From: Pseudomonadota bacterium
GTDB taxonomy: Bacteria; Myxococcota_A; UBA796; SXON01
Direction: 5' to 3'
NCBI GenBank assembly: GCA_030684355.1
Contig: JAUXTN010000011.1
Coordinates: 1 to 34,249 of the forward strand
DNA: 34,249 bases
Below the pieces are notes generated by a model. The model did no database searches. It was not told the DNA's origin and saw only the letters and a program-made list of their open reading frames with translations. Both the position numbers and the translations under genes were made by a program. Positions 8,064 to 16,748 of the stretch are shown here, one piece after another. Numbering within the stretch: position 1 is the stretch's first letter; every line of letters begins with the position of its first letter.

Positions 8064-8783
8064 CTACTCGACCGTGAACTCGCCCCCGGCGTAGCAGCCC
8101 TGGAAGCTGCTCATCGCGAGGCCGGAGTAGGCCTCGGCGGCGAGCTCGAGGTCGGGGGTCTCGCAGCCGCTGGAGGGGTTCATGTCGGGGATCTCGTAGG
8201 CGCAGGCGCCGATCCAGCCGGCGTAGGTCACCGGGGCGGTGGTCGCGGAGACGAAGGTGACATTGGAGACGTCGTAGGAGGACACGACGATCTCGGTGAC
8301 GTTGGTGCCGGCGTCGAGGTCGACCTGCCAGTCCACGCCGGAGTAGCTCGTGAGGAAGAGGACCATCTCGGTGTTCCGCCCCACCGTCACGTACGCGGGC
8401 CCGGGCGAGCTCACCTGCGACTCGTACACCCCGACGACGTTGAGCTCGGGCACCGTCGACGCGGAGTCCGCCCAGCTCGTGAACGAGTAGCTGTCACACA
8501 CGCCGTCGACGGTCAGGGGGCCCGGGGGCTCGGTGTCCACCTCCTCGCCGGTGTCGACGGGCTCGCTGGTGTCGACGGGCACGTCGGTGTCGACGGCGGT
8601 GTCGACGGGCAGGCCGGTGTCGGTGTCGACCGTGTCGCCGGTGTCGGGGAGCCCGGTGTCGGTCTCGGTGGTGTCCGTGTCGGCCGTGTCCTCGACCGGC
8701 GCGCCGGTGTCGAAGGTGGGCTCGTCCTTGGGGCCGGAGTTCACGACGTTTTCGATGCAGCCGGCGAGCAAGAGGACGACCAT
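8064..8783 (-). CDS. Surface lipoprotein with Asp-Thr-rich tether
   Basis: A 239-residue lipoprotein of unknown function. It begins with a very short signal and a clear LLAGC lipobox. The next 60 or so residues are a low-complexity tether dominated by Asp, Thr, Val, Pro and Gly (repeats such as DTGLPDTGD and VDTDVPVDTSEPVDTG). A beta-rich globular domain follows, containing four Cys (CDS, GAC, GCE, GCY) that could form disulphides. The tether keeps the domain away from the membrane. ATG 8783 is chosen because the upstream in-frame sequence is Arg/Gly-rich and non-signal-like; a GGAAG lies 8 nt before it. The divergent partner is the giant kinase. Such DT-rich lipoproteins are common in myxobacteria. 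Confidence 0.72.
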   Translation of the reverse strand: MVVLLLAGCIENVVNSGPKDEPTFDTGAPVEDTADTDTTETDTGLPDTGDTVDTDTGLPVDTAVDTDVPVDTSEPVDTGEEVDTEPPGPLTVDGVCDSYSFTSWADSASTVPELNVVGVYESQVSSPGPAYVTVGRNTEMVLFLTSYSGVDWQVDLDAGTNVTEIVVSSYDVSNVTFVSATTAPVTYAGWIGACAYEIPDMNPSSGCETPDLELAAEAYSGLAMSSFQGCYAGGEFTVE

Positions 8784-8936
8784 GGGGCGCTTCCGTTGGG
8801 CGGGCAGGATGCCCGGCGACGGCGGGATCGTCAATGCGCGCCACGGGCCCCCGCGCCGCCGCGCCCGTGACGTTCCCTTGACGGCTCGGCCTCGGCCGTT
8901 TGCCCCCCTGTTCCACGCGCGTGTCATGCCGGGGGA

Positions 8937-8965
8937 AAGACAATGACCCGTGGAGGGTCTACGAT
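8937..8965 (+). promoter_or_regulatory. Sigma70-like promoter upstream of the kinase gene
   Basis: AAGACA (8937-8942) and TACGAT (8960-8965) are separated by 17 nt, a canonical spacing. Transcription would begin near 8972, leaving a leader of about 27 nt before ATG 8999. No strong Shine-Dalgarno is seen; an AAAAGG lies rather far upstream of the start. Confidence 0.4.
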
Positions 8966-8998
8966 CCTGCGTCGCGGTAAAAGGCGCGCGACGGTGTC

Positions 8999-11900
8999 AT
9001 GCGGGAAGCAGAGGAACTACCGGTTCAGTTCGGGCGCTACCAGCTGCTCGAGCGGATCGCCGCGGGCGGGATGGCCGAGGTGTTCCTGGCCCGGAGCTTC
9101 GGCGTGGAGGGCTTCGAGAAGCGCCTCGTCATCAAGCGCATTCTCCCCGAGCTCGCGAAGAACCCGAGGTTCGTCGCGATGTTCGTGCACGAGGCGAAGC
9201 TCTCCGTCTCGCTGAACCACCCGAACATCGTCCAGGTGTTCGACCTCGGGAAGGTCGGTGAGGACCACTACATGGCCATGGAGTACATCCAGGGCCGGGA
9301 CCTCACCCAGGTGCTCCGCGTCTTGCGCCGCAACGGCGAGCGGCTCCCCGTCCCCATCGCGGTGACCATCGCCGCCGCTGTCGCCCGGGGCCTCGGCTAC
9401 GCGCACGCCCGCACCGCGCCCGACGGCCGCCCCCTGCACATCGTGCATCGCGACGTGAGCCCCCACAACGTGATGGTGTCCTACGAAGGGGACGTGAAGC
9501 TCGTCGACTTCGGCATCGCGCGGCTCATCGGCGAGTCGACGCGGGAGACGGGCGGGGAGACCGCCCCGCGGCCCGGGGGCGGCAAGTTTGCGTACATGTC
9601 CCCGGAGCAGGCGGGGGGCGGGGCGCTGGACGGGCGGTCCGACATCTTCTCGCTCGGCGTGGTGCTCTTCGAGATGCTCGCCGGGCGGCGCCTCTTCGCG
9701 GACGGCGACCCCGACGAGAAGCTCCGCGCCGTCATCGCGTGCGACATCCCCGACGTCCGCACCTTCAACCGCGAGGTGCCCGACGCACTGCACGCGGTCC
9801 TCGCGAAGGCGCTCGCGAAGTCGCCCGACGACCGCTACGCCGACGCCACGCTCCTCGAAGAGGACCTGCGCGCCCTGCTCTTCGAGATGGGCTTCCGCGG
9901 GGACGCCGCGCAGCGCGCCGCCCTCATGCGCCGCCTCTTCGCCGAGGAGATCGCCGGGCAGCGCGGCAGCGCCGAGTTGGAAGCGCTCGCGGAGGATCTC
10001 CACGCGATGCACACCGGGGTGGAGCACGAGCCCACCGGCGCCTCCGTGGGGGACAGCGGCGGCACCCCCGGCACGCACACCCCCGGCACGCACACCCCCA
10101 GCTCGACCGACGAGCGCGCCCCGCGGCTCCTCACCGCGCGCGGCGAGCGGCGCTCCGTCGTCGTCCTCACGGCGGAGGTCAACGGCCTCACCGACATGAG
10201 CGCGAAGGCCGAGAGCGAGGACATCGCCCGCATCCACTACCGGATGCTGCGGATGGTGCGCACGCTCGTCGACCGCATGGGCGGGGTGGCCGAGCGCTTC
10301 GACGATGACACGCTCATCGTGTTCTTCGGGCTCCCGCGCGCGCTCGGCGACGACCTCGACCGCGCCCTCGCCTGCGCCCGGGAGTTCCACCGCCTCGCGG
10401 CCCGCCTCCGCAAGCGTGGCATCGCCATGGAGTTCTCCGTCGGCGTACACATCGGCGACCTGACGGTCAGCCAGCGGTTCGGCAAGCGGTACCGGTACGC
10501 CGCGCGCGGCGACACGATGAAGGGGTGTGTCCGCCTCGCCTACGCCGCCGAGCCCGGCACGACGCTCGTGTCCGACCGCGTGGCGGCGCTCGCGGGGGAC
10601 CGCTTCCCGTTCGACCGCGGCCCCGAATTGCGCAAGAAGGGGGCCCGGGGCACGCGCCCGACGTTCCTGCTCGCGGGCGGGCGGCGGCCGGGCGTGCGCG
10701 GGGCGGCGGGGCGCTGGTTCCGCCGGGGGGACGAGCTCGAGGTCCTCCGCGAGATGGTCGCGGGGCTGCGCGAGGGGCGCGGCGCGCGCGTGGCGATCAC
10801 CGGCGAGGCCGGCATCGGCAAGTCGCGCCTGTTCCGCGAGCTCCGGGAGCTGGCGGGCCGCCGCGGCATCCCGGTGTTCTCCGGGCGCGCCATCCCGTTC
10901 GGGAGCGACCGGCCGCTGGCCCCGTTCCGCGATCTCGTCAGCGACATCCTCGGGATCCACCCCGAGATGGGCCTGCCCGGCATCCGGGAGCGCCTCGATC
11001 GCCTCGGCGAGCTGCACCTCGAGCCCGCGGACATCGCGGTCATCGCGACGCTGTTCGCGGTGGACGTGGGCGAGCGCCGCGAGCCGGGGCGCGAGGCCAT
11101 GTTCACGGCGGCGGCGCGGCTCGTGCGCGGGCTCGCGGCGGACGGGCCCGTCATCCTCATGCTGGAGGACCTCCAGTACCTCGACCCGCTCGAGCGCTCG
11201 CTCTTCGAGCAGCTCCTGCGCGCCGCGGAGGGCGAGCCCGTGCTGCTCCTCGGGAGCTGGCGCGGCCGGATGCCCGAGGCGCTCGGCGTGCACCTGAAGG
11301 AGGTCGTGCTCACGCCGCTCACCCCCGAGCAGGCAGACGCCATGGCCGCCGATCTGCTCGGCGCCCAGGCGATCGGCCCCGACCTCACCCGCCTCGTCCG
11401 CCGCACCGCCGAGGGCAACCCGCTCTACCTCGCCGAGATCATCAAGGCGCTCCACCAGGCCGGGCGCATCTTCTTCGAGGGGACGACCGGCCGGCTGCGC
11501 GATCCGCGCATCGATCCGGGGCTCCCGCCGACGTTGCAGGGCCTCATCGCCGCGCGCATCGACGCGCTGGAGCCCGCCGCCAAGGGCGCCCTCCAGGTGG
11601 CCGCCATCATCGGCCTCACCTTCTCGCCGCCGCTCCTCGGCGCCGCGGTGGGCGCGGACGATCCCACGCTGCTCATCGGGGAGCTCGTGCGCGCGGGCCT
11701 CATCGTGCCGGAGAGCCGCAGCCCCGAGACCGCCTACGCCTTCGCGTCGGTGCTCGTCTGGGAGTGCGTGCTGCGCAGCATCCTCGGGATCCAGCGCCGC
11801 GAGTACCACCGCATGGTGGCCGCGGGGATCGAGCAGATCCACGGGGATCGCCTCGAGCTCGTGGCGGAGTCCTACGCGGCCCATTGCCACGCGGGCGGGC

Positions 11901-13009
11901 GGGTGCGCGACGCCGCGCTGGCCGTGTGTCGCGCGGGCGACGCCCATCGGCGCGCCCAGTTCCTCGACCGCGCGCTGGAGTGCTACCTCCGCGGCATCCA
12001 GTGGTTCGGGGCGGCGCCGAAGGATCAGCAGGACGACCGCCTGGATGCGCGGCTCCACCTCTCCGCGGGCGAGGTGGCCGTGCTGCTCGGCCGCTCGCGC
12101 GCGGAGAACCTCCTCCACGTGGCGCTCGACATCGTCTCCGACGCCGGGCCCGCCGACTACGAGGCGCGCGCGCTCCTGGCCCTGGGCCAGATCCAGGCGG
12201 CGTCGGGCAAGTCGATGATGGCCCGGGCCCACCTCGACGCCGCGCTGGGCCTCGTGCGGCGCCTGCGCGACGTCGCGGGGCAGGTCCAGTGCCTCGAGGC
12301 CCTCGGCGCGCTCGCGCTCGACGAGGGGCGGGCGGAGGAGGGCCGGGCGCTCTACGAGGAGGGCCTGCGCGTCGCCGGGGACGACCGCGGCCTCGCCGCG
12401 CGGATGCTGCTCGGGCTCGCGAGCCACGCGCTGCGGCGGGACGACAACGTGGGCGCGCTGTCGCTGCTGCGCCAGGCCCTGCCGTACGCGGAGAGCAATG
12501 GCGACCGCATCCTGCTCGGTCGCATCGTGAACAACATCGGCATCGCCCACTTCAACGAGGGCCGCTACCACGAGGCCCTCGACGAGTTCCGCCGCGCGCT
12601 CCAGGTGCGGCAGGGGCTCGGCTACCGCTTCGGCGAGGTCGTGAACCTCCACAACATCGGCGACGCCTGGGTGCGCATCGGTGACCTCGCCCGCGCCTAC
12701 GCCAGCTTCGAGCAGAGCCGGGAATTGGCGCGGGAGTGCGGCTGGGAGCGCGGGATGGTGATGAACGACGTGTTCCTCGCCTACCTGCGCGGGGTGCGCG
12801 GCGACGACGTCACGGAGGCCATGGAGAAGGCGGGGGCGTGGGCCGCCCGGCTCGGGGACCGCGAGATGGCGGTCCAGGCGCGGTGGCTCCTCGCCCGCCT
12901 GCTGCTCTCCAAGCGCGACCCCGCGGGGGACCGCCTCCTCCGCACCGTCGAGTCCGAGGCGCGCGAGGCGGGGCTGGTCGGGATCCTCAAGGAGATGGCG
13001 GGGGCGTGA
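8999..13009 (+). CDS. Ser/Thr kinase - cyclase-like - AAA ATPase - TPR signalling protein
   Basis: A 1336-residue cytoplasmic multidomain regulator. (1) Kinase, about 11-300: glycine loop AAGGMAEVF, Lys46 (VIKR), HRDVSPHN with HRD at 150-152, DFG starting at Asp170, MSPEQ; all catalytic residues are present. (2) A linker of about 80 residues with TPGTH repeats. (3) Class III nucleotide-cyclase-like domain, about 384-556, in which key residues are changed. (4) AAA_16-type ATPase: Walker A GEAGIGKS (602-609) and Walker B-like LMLEDLQYLD (about 720). (5) Helical C-terminus (about 980-1336) with TPR repeats, e.g. ALDEFRRALQVRQGLGYRFGEVVNLHNIGDAW. The order recalls PknK-like and LuxR-type STAND regulators, but no DNA-binding domain is seen. 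The input signal and targets are unknown. It is monocistronic. Confidence 0.92.
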   Translation: MREAEELPVQFGRYQLLERIAAGGMAEVFLARSFGVEGFEKRLVIKRILPELAKNPRFVAMFVHEAKLSVSLNHPNIVQVFDLGKVGEDHYMAMEYIQGRDLTQVLRVLRRNGERLPVPIAVTIAAAVARGLGYAHARTAPDGRPLHIVHRDVSPHNVMVSYEGDVKLVDFGIARLIGESTRETGGETAPRPGGGKFAYMSPEQAGGGALDGRSDIFSLGVVLFEMLAGRRLFADGDPDEKLRAVIACDIPDVRTFNREVPDALHAVLAKALAKSPDDRYADATLLEEDLRALLFEMGFRGDAAQRAALMRRLFAEEIAGQRGSAELEALAEDLHAMHTGVEHEPTGASVGDSGGTPGTHTPGTHTPSSTDERAPRLLTARGERRSVVVLTAEVNGLTDMSAKAESEDIARIHYRMLRMVRTLVDRMGGVAERFDDDTLIVFFGLPRALGDDLDRALACAREFHRLAARLRKRGIAMEFSVGVHIGDLTVSQRFGKRYRYAARGDTMKGCVRLAYAAEPGTTLVSDRVAALAGDRFPFDRGPELRKKGARGTRPTFLLAGGRRPGVRGAAGRWFRRGDELEVLREMVAGLREGRGARVAITGEAGIGKSRLFRELRELAGRRGIPVFSGRAIPFGSDRPLAPFRDLVSDILGIHPEMGLPGIRERLDRLGELHLEPADIAVIATLFAVDVGERREPGREAMFTAAARLVRGLAADGPVILMLEDLQYLDPLERSLFEQLLRAAEGEPVLLLGSWRGRMPEALGVHLKEVVLTPLTPEQADAMAADLLGAQAIGPDLTRLVRRTAEGNPLYLAEIIKALHQAGRIFFEGTTGRLRDPRIDPGLPPTLQGLIAARIDALEPAAKGALQVAAIIGLTFSPPLLGAAVGADDPTLLIGELVRAGLIVPESRSPETAYAFASVLVWECVLRSILGIQRREYHRMVAAGIEQIHGDRLELVAESYAAHCHAGGRVRDAALAVCRAGDAHRRAQFLDRALECYLRGIQWFGAAPKDQQDDRLDARLHLSAGEVAVLLGRSRAENLLHVALDIVSDAGPADYEARALLALGQIQAASGKSMMARAHLDAALGLVRRLRDVAGQVQCLEALGALALDEGRAEEGRALYEEGLRVAGDDRGLAARMLLGLASHALRRDDNVGALSLLRQALPYAESNGDRILLGRIVNNIGIAHFNEGRYHEALDEFRRALQVRQGLGYRFGEVVNLHNIGDAWVRIGDLARAYASFEQSRELARECGWERGMVMNDVFLAYLRGVRGDDVTEAMEKAGAWAARLGDREMAVQARWLLARLLLSKRDPAGDRLLRTVESEAREAGLVGILKEMAGA
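10070..10099 (+). repeat. Two 15-bp tandem units in the kinase linker
   Basis: GGCACGCACACCCCC occurs at 10070-10084 and again from 10085, encoding repeated Gly-Thr-His-Thr-Pro. A partial unit precedes them. The repeat is in frame and lies in the low-complexity linker between the kinase and cyclase-like domains, so its copy number could vary without disrupting the fold. Confidence 0.8.
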
Positions 13010-13024
13010 GCCCCGCCGCCCTGG

Positions 13025-14959
13025 CTACGACGGACACACCGCCTGGTTCCACTCGTCGGTGTTGTTGCCTTCGTAGCACTCGCCCACCACACCGAACGCC
13101 GTGGCATCGCCGCCGTCGATGGTGACGACGAGGTCGAGGAGCGGCGTAGGGACGCCGGTGAGCTCGATGGAGTCGGAGCCGGACTGCGCGCCCGCGAGGA
13201 TGTCGGCGGTCCACACCTTCGAGCCGAGGTGCATCATGCCCACCTCGGTCTCGCCCCAGAGGTCGACCAGGACATCCTCGGTGACATCCGCGTAGCCCTG
13301 GTTCGCGACGGTGTACCAGACCGTCACCTGGCCCCAGTCGCAGGCGTCGCTGCACACGTCCTCGATCTCGACGAACAGGTCGGGCCAGGCGCGGCTCACG
13401 CCGGGGGTGAGGTCACCCGAGCGGAAGTTGTTGTAGGTGAGCCAGTTGGGATCCTGGTAGAGCGGGATGCCACCATCGTCCTCGACGTTGGTGATGCTGT
13501 AGGCATGTTGGTTCCAGATCCGGCGGCCCGGCTGCCACGAACGGTCGTCGTCGGAGAACACCGTGAGCCCGTACATGCTGCCCCAACGCCCCGGCGTGTT
13601 GGCCACCACGATGTCGGCGCTGCCGTCGGCGTTCACGTCGGCGATCGTGGGGTACTCGAACCAGGTGTTGTTGGTGTGGGCGTCGTCCTGCATCTTGACC
13701 GACCCGTCGCGGCCGTCGAACACCCAGACCCAGTGCTCGTCGGCGTACACCACGTCCGCGACGCCGTCCCCCTCGAAGTCGAAGACGCTGGAACCGGTGT
13801 TCCCGGAGCTCGGGTCGGTCGTCTCGGTGACCTGCCACAACACCGTGCAGTCGCGCTCGAACACCACGTAGGTAGAGTTGGCCGCCACCCCGATCTCGGC
13901 CTGTCCGTCCGCGTCGAAGTCGGCCACGGTCGGCGGGCCGCCGTAGGAGCTCGACGCCGAGGGGATGACGGCCTCGCAGAGCACGGTGCCGTCGTCGTCC
14001 TGGACGCGGAGCGACGCGTTGCCCGTGACCGCGATCTCGCCGAAGGCGTCGTCGTCGAAGTTGCCGATGGCCGGGTACCCGTCGCGCTCGCCGTTGAACC
14101 AGAGCGTGGTGCCGTCGATCGCATAGGCGGCGTTGCCGGTGACGACCTCGAGCGCGCCGTCGAGGTCGAGGTCGACCGCGAACGCGCCGGAGCCCACGTT
14201 GAGCGAGCTCCCCCAGCCGTGCTCGCCCTGGCCGACCACGTTGCCGTAGGCGTCCACGATGCAGTTGCCCACGATGACCTCGGCGAGGCCGTCGTGGTCC
14301 ATGTCGGCGATGCCCGGCGAGTCGGAGATGCCGTCGATGTGCTCGGCGCAGGTCCCCACCGACCACACGGACGTGCCGTTGTGATCGAAGGCCTCGACCC
14401 CGCCCGCGGTGGCCGCGACGACCTCGACGGAGCCGTCGCCGTCGAGGTCTCCGCACGCCACGCCGCCGGTGATCTGGAGCGTGCCGAGGGCCGTGGCGGC
14501 CCAGAGCTCGTGGCCGTCGTCCCCGGAGACCGCGCGCAGCACGCCCGGCGAGTAGGTGACGAACACCACGTCCGGCACGTCCTCGGCGTCCTGGTCGCCG
14601 TCGCCGTCGTCGTCGGTCAGCGAGCAGACGACCGGCTGCATCATGCAGCTCGCGGAGCCGGGCGTCTCGGCGAAGGACTGCCGCGTCCAGAGCACCTCGG
14701 GCGTGAAGGTGCCGATGACGGTGCCGCCCTCGTCGCACTCGGAGAGCTTGGGGATCTCCTTGGCCGGGAAGGACTGGTCGTCACACTGCGGGGGCGGGTC
14801 GGTCTCGGCGGTGTCCGGCGGGAGGATGGAGGTGTCCACGTCCAGGCCGCCGGGATCGGGCTCGCCGTCGATTGCATCGGGGTTCGGGTTCCATGGATGG
14901 AGCGCGGTGTCCATCGTGCAGCCGATGGCGAGGGAGACGAGGAGCATCGACGCACGCAT
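13025..14959 (-). CDS. FG-GAP/VCBS-repeat lipoprotein with C-terminal CARDB-like domain
   Basis: A 644-residue exported protein. A signal peptide ends in IGC (probable lipobox with an atypical -3 Ala), followed by a DT/Pro-rich tether (VDTSILPPDTAETDPPP). The body (about 80-500) is a beta-propeller-like series of FG-GAP/VCBS repeats with Asp-rich calcium-type loops such as DDDGDGDQDAEDVPD, DLDGDGSVEVV, DMDHDGLAEVI, DFDADGQAEI and DVNADGSADIV. The last 140 residues resemble a CARDB-type adhesion domain (VTVWYTVANQGYADV) and include several cysteines. ATG 14959 is fixed by the signal peptide and a good Shine-Dalgarno, GGAAGGA, about 8 nt upstream. Probable calcium-stabilised surface adhesin; the ligand is unknown. 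Converges on the kinase gene. Confidence 0.87.
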   Translation of the reverse strand: MRASMLLVSLAIGCTMDTALHPWNPNPDAIDGEPDPGGLDVDTSILPPDTAETDPPPQCDDQSFPAKEIPKLSECDEGGTVIGTFTPEVLWTRQSFAETPGSASCMMQPVVCSLTDDDGDGDQDAEDVPDVVFVTYSPGVLRAVSGDDGHELWAATALGTLQITGGVACGDLDGDGSVEVVAATAGGVEAFDHNGTSVWSVGTCAEHIDGISDSPGIADMDHDGLAEVIVGNCIVDAYGNVVGQGEHGWGSSLNVGSGAFAVDLDLDGALEVVTGNAAYAIDGTTLWFNGERDGYPAIGNFDDDAFGEIAVTGNASLRVQDDDGTVLCEAVIPSASSSYGGPPTVADFDADGQAEIGVAANSTYVVFERDCTVLWQVTETTDPSSGNTGSSVFDFEGDGVADVVYADEHWVWVFDGRDGSVKMQDDAHTNNTWFEYPTIADVNADGSADIVVANTPGRWGSMYGLTVFSDDDRSWQPGRRIWNQHAYSITNVEDDGGIPLYQDPNWLTYNNFRSGDLTPGVSRAWPDLFVEIEDVCSDACDWGQVTVWYTVANQGYADVTEDVLVDLWGETEVGMMHLGSKVWTADILAGAQSGSDSIELTGVPTPLLDLVVTIDGGDATAFGVVGECYEGNNTDEWNQAVCPS

Positions 14960-15195
14960 GTGTGTCCTTCCGGTGGGTGATCGCGCCGATGTCCCCCCCG
15001 GGCCCGGACCGCGCGCGACGTTCGATGAGGAGGCAGGTACATCCATGGGTATGCCCGAGGCTGGGCCCCGGAAACCGGCCGGCGTCGATTCGTGGTGAGC
15101 AACCGCGCTTCTCTACTTGCGCATTGGCGCGGCCCGGGTGGTGTGCAAATTCGGCGGTACGTTGGGTTGCGGGTGACAACGGCGAGGGATGACCG
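14960..15195. other. Divergent intergenic region between FG-GAP and GH1-like genes
   Basis: 236 bp containing the Shine-Dalgarno of the FG-GAP gene (minus strand, adjacent to 14959) and a GAGGG (15184-15188) 7 nt before the GTG at 15196. Unlike several other genes here, both starts have ribosome-binding sites and no -10-like box at 6 nt. I could not identify a convincing promoter for either gene. Confidence 0.5.
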
Positions 15196-16593
15196 GTGAG
15201 CGGGCGGTCGGATGTCTACACGCGCCGTGGGGTCCTCCGCTCCGCCGCCGCCGCGGTCCTCTGCGGCACGAGCGTCGCCCCCCTCGCTACGGGATGTGTC
15301 GTCGCTCCGGTGACCCTCCCCATCGAGCCCCCGTTCGACGCGCCGCCGCCGCCGACCCCCCAGGCGCCCATCCCGACCCGGTGCGTCGACCTCGCCGCGC
15401 TCGCCGCGGGTGTGCCCGCCGACGCGGTCCGCGGGGCCCCGCCGCCGCTGGTCGCCCCCGTGTTCCTCGGCGCCTTCGAGTCCTCGATGCACCGCCGGTG
15501 GGACGGCGAACGCCTCGATCTCATCGCCGCCACCCGCCACGACGCCTTCGCGGAGGCCGACTACCGGCGGCTCGTGGAGGCCGGGCTCTCCGCGTGTCGC
15601 GACGCGACCCGCTGGCCGCGCATCGAGCGGCGCCCCGGGCGGACCGCGCTCGGGAGCTTCCTCCCCATGGTCCGGGCCGCGCGCCGCGCGGGGATCCACG
15701 TGATGTGGGACCTCTGCCACTACGGCTGGCCCGACCACGTCGACGTGTTCTCCCCCGCGTTCGTGACCACGTTCGGACGCTACGCGCGTCGGATCGCGGA
15801 GGTGCTCGACGGGGAGTCCGGCGAGGTGTGGATCTGCCCGATCAACGAGATCTCCTTCCTCGCGTGGGCGGCGGGGGACCGTCGGCTCATGTACCCGTAC
15901 GCGGCGCGCCGCGGCCTGGAGATGAAGCGCAACCTGGTGCGCGCGGCCTGCGTGGCGATGGGCGAGGTCCTCGACGTGTGCCCCCGCGCGCGCCTCTTGC
16001 TCTGCGACCCCGTGATCCACCTCGCCGCGCGCCCGGACCACCCCGAAGAGGCCGCGGTCGTGCAGGCCTACCGCGACGGCCAGTTCCAGGCGTGGGATTG
16101 GATCGCCGGGCGCGGCGAGCCCGATTTGGGTGGCGACCCCCGGTTCCTCGATGTCATCGGTGTCAACTACTACCGCAACAACCAGACGTTCGACGATGGC
16201 ACGTTCATCCCGGGGGATCACCCGCTCTACCGCCCGCTCTCGCTCATCCTCGGAGAGGTGTGGGAGCGGTACCGCCGTCCGATCCTCGTCGGGGAGACGG
16301 GCATCGAGGATGCGCTGCGGCCCGCGTGGCTCCGCTACGTCGCCGGGGAGGTCGGCCTCGCGATGCACGGGGGGTGCGGGCTGCACGGCATCGTGTGGAG
16401 CCCCATCGTGAACCACCCGGGCTGGGACGACGCCCGCCATTGCCACAACGGCCTTTGGGACTACCCCGACCGCCACGGTCGCCGCGAACGCTACGAGCCG
16501 CTGATGGACACGATGTGGGCGTTGGCGCCGTACCTGCTACGGTTGCGGGCCAAGGCGGGCTTGGGTGGGCCGGGAGCGGGGGCGCCGGGGTGA
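15196..16593 (+). CDS. Tat-exported glycoside hydrolase family 1-like protein
   Basis: A 465-residue protein. The N-terminus has a twin-arginine motif (TRRGVLRS, Arg10-Arg11), a hydrophobic stretch and a TGC at Cys34, suggesting Tat export and possibly lipidation. A Pro-rich spacer (45-60) precedes a TIM-barrel-like domain. The likely GH1 catalytic pair is Asn217-Glu218 (PINEIS, acid/base) and Glu367 (ILVGETG, nucleophile). Further matches are HVMWDLCHYGWPD, GVNYYRNN and the closing WSPIVNHPGWDDARHCHNGLWDY. The last differs from classic beta-glucosidases, which have WS..DN.EW..GY. Substrate specificity is unknown. GTG 15196 has GAGGG 7 nt upstream. Divergent from the FG-GAP lipoprotein. Confidence 0.75.
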   Translation: MSGRSDVYTRRGVLRSAAAAVLCGTSVAPLATGCVVAPVTLPIEPPFDAPPPPTPQAPIPTRCVDLAALAAGVPADAVRGAPPPLVAPVFLGAFESSMHRRWDGERLDLIAATRHDAFAEADYRRLVEAGLSACRDATRWPRIERRPGRTALGSFLPMVRAARRAGIHVMWDLCHYGWPDHVDVFSPAFVTTFGRYARRIAEVLDGESGEVWICPINEISFLAWAAGDRRLMYPYAARRGLEMKRNLVRAACVAMGEVLDVCPRARLLLCDPVIHLAARPDHPEEAAVVQAYRDGQFQAWDWIAGRGEPDLGGDPRFLDVIGVNYYRNNQTFDDGTFIPGDHPLYRPLSLILGEVWERYRRPILVGETGIEDALRPAWLRYVAGEVGLAMHGGCGLHGIVWSPIVNHPGWDDARHCHNGLWDYPDRHGRRERYEPLMDTMWALAPYLLRLRAKAGLGGPGAGAPG

Positions 16594-16627
16594 GGGTGGG
16601 GTTCCGTGCGGCCGGTGACCGGAAGGC

Positions 16628-16673
16628 GGGCGGCCCGGCCGCCCGGCTCGGCGCCGACAGGCGCCAGCCGAGC
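16628..16673. terminator. Tandem strong hairpins between convergent genes
   Basis: GGGCGGC-CCG-GCCGCCC (16628-16644) is a 7-bp stem with a 3-nt loop. GCTCGGC (16646-16652) pairs with GCCGAGC (16667-16673) around an inner GCC/GGC stem. Neither is followed by a T tract, so a classical rho-independent terminator is not shown. The position, between the convergent GH1-like and hydroxylase genes, fits bidirectional transcript-end structures. Confidence 0.45.
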
Positions 16674-16719
16674 GCGAAGCGCGAGCCTGCAGGGCGCCGA
16701 TGTGCCGCCCGACCGGATC

Positions 16720-16748
16720 ATCGCCCGACCCGATCATCGCCCGACGCG
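16720..16748. repeat. Short direct repeat GATCATCGCCCGAC
   Basis: The 14-mer occurs twice in direct orientation, 15-16 bp apart, overlapping the 3' end of the hydroxylase gene. Probably a small slippage duplication at the gene end; coordinates are approximate. Confidence 0.6.

Noticed and set aside
9017..12652. Minus-strand ORF of 1211 aa opposite the kinase gene
   Set aside because: The composition mirrors the codon bias of the real gene; no motif, while the plus-strand protein has intact kinase, ATPase and TPR motifs.
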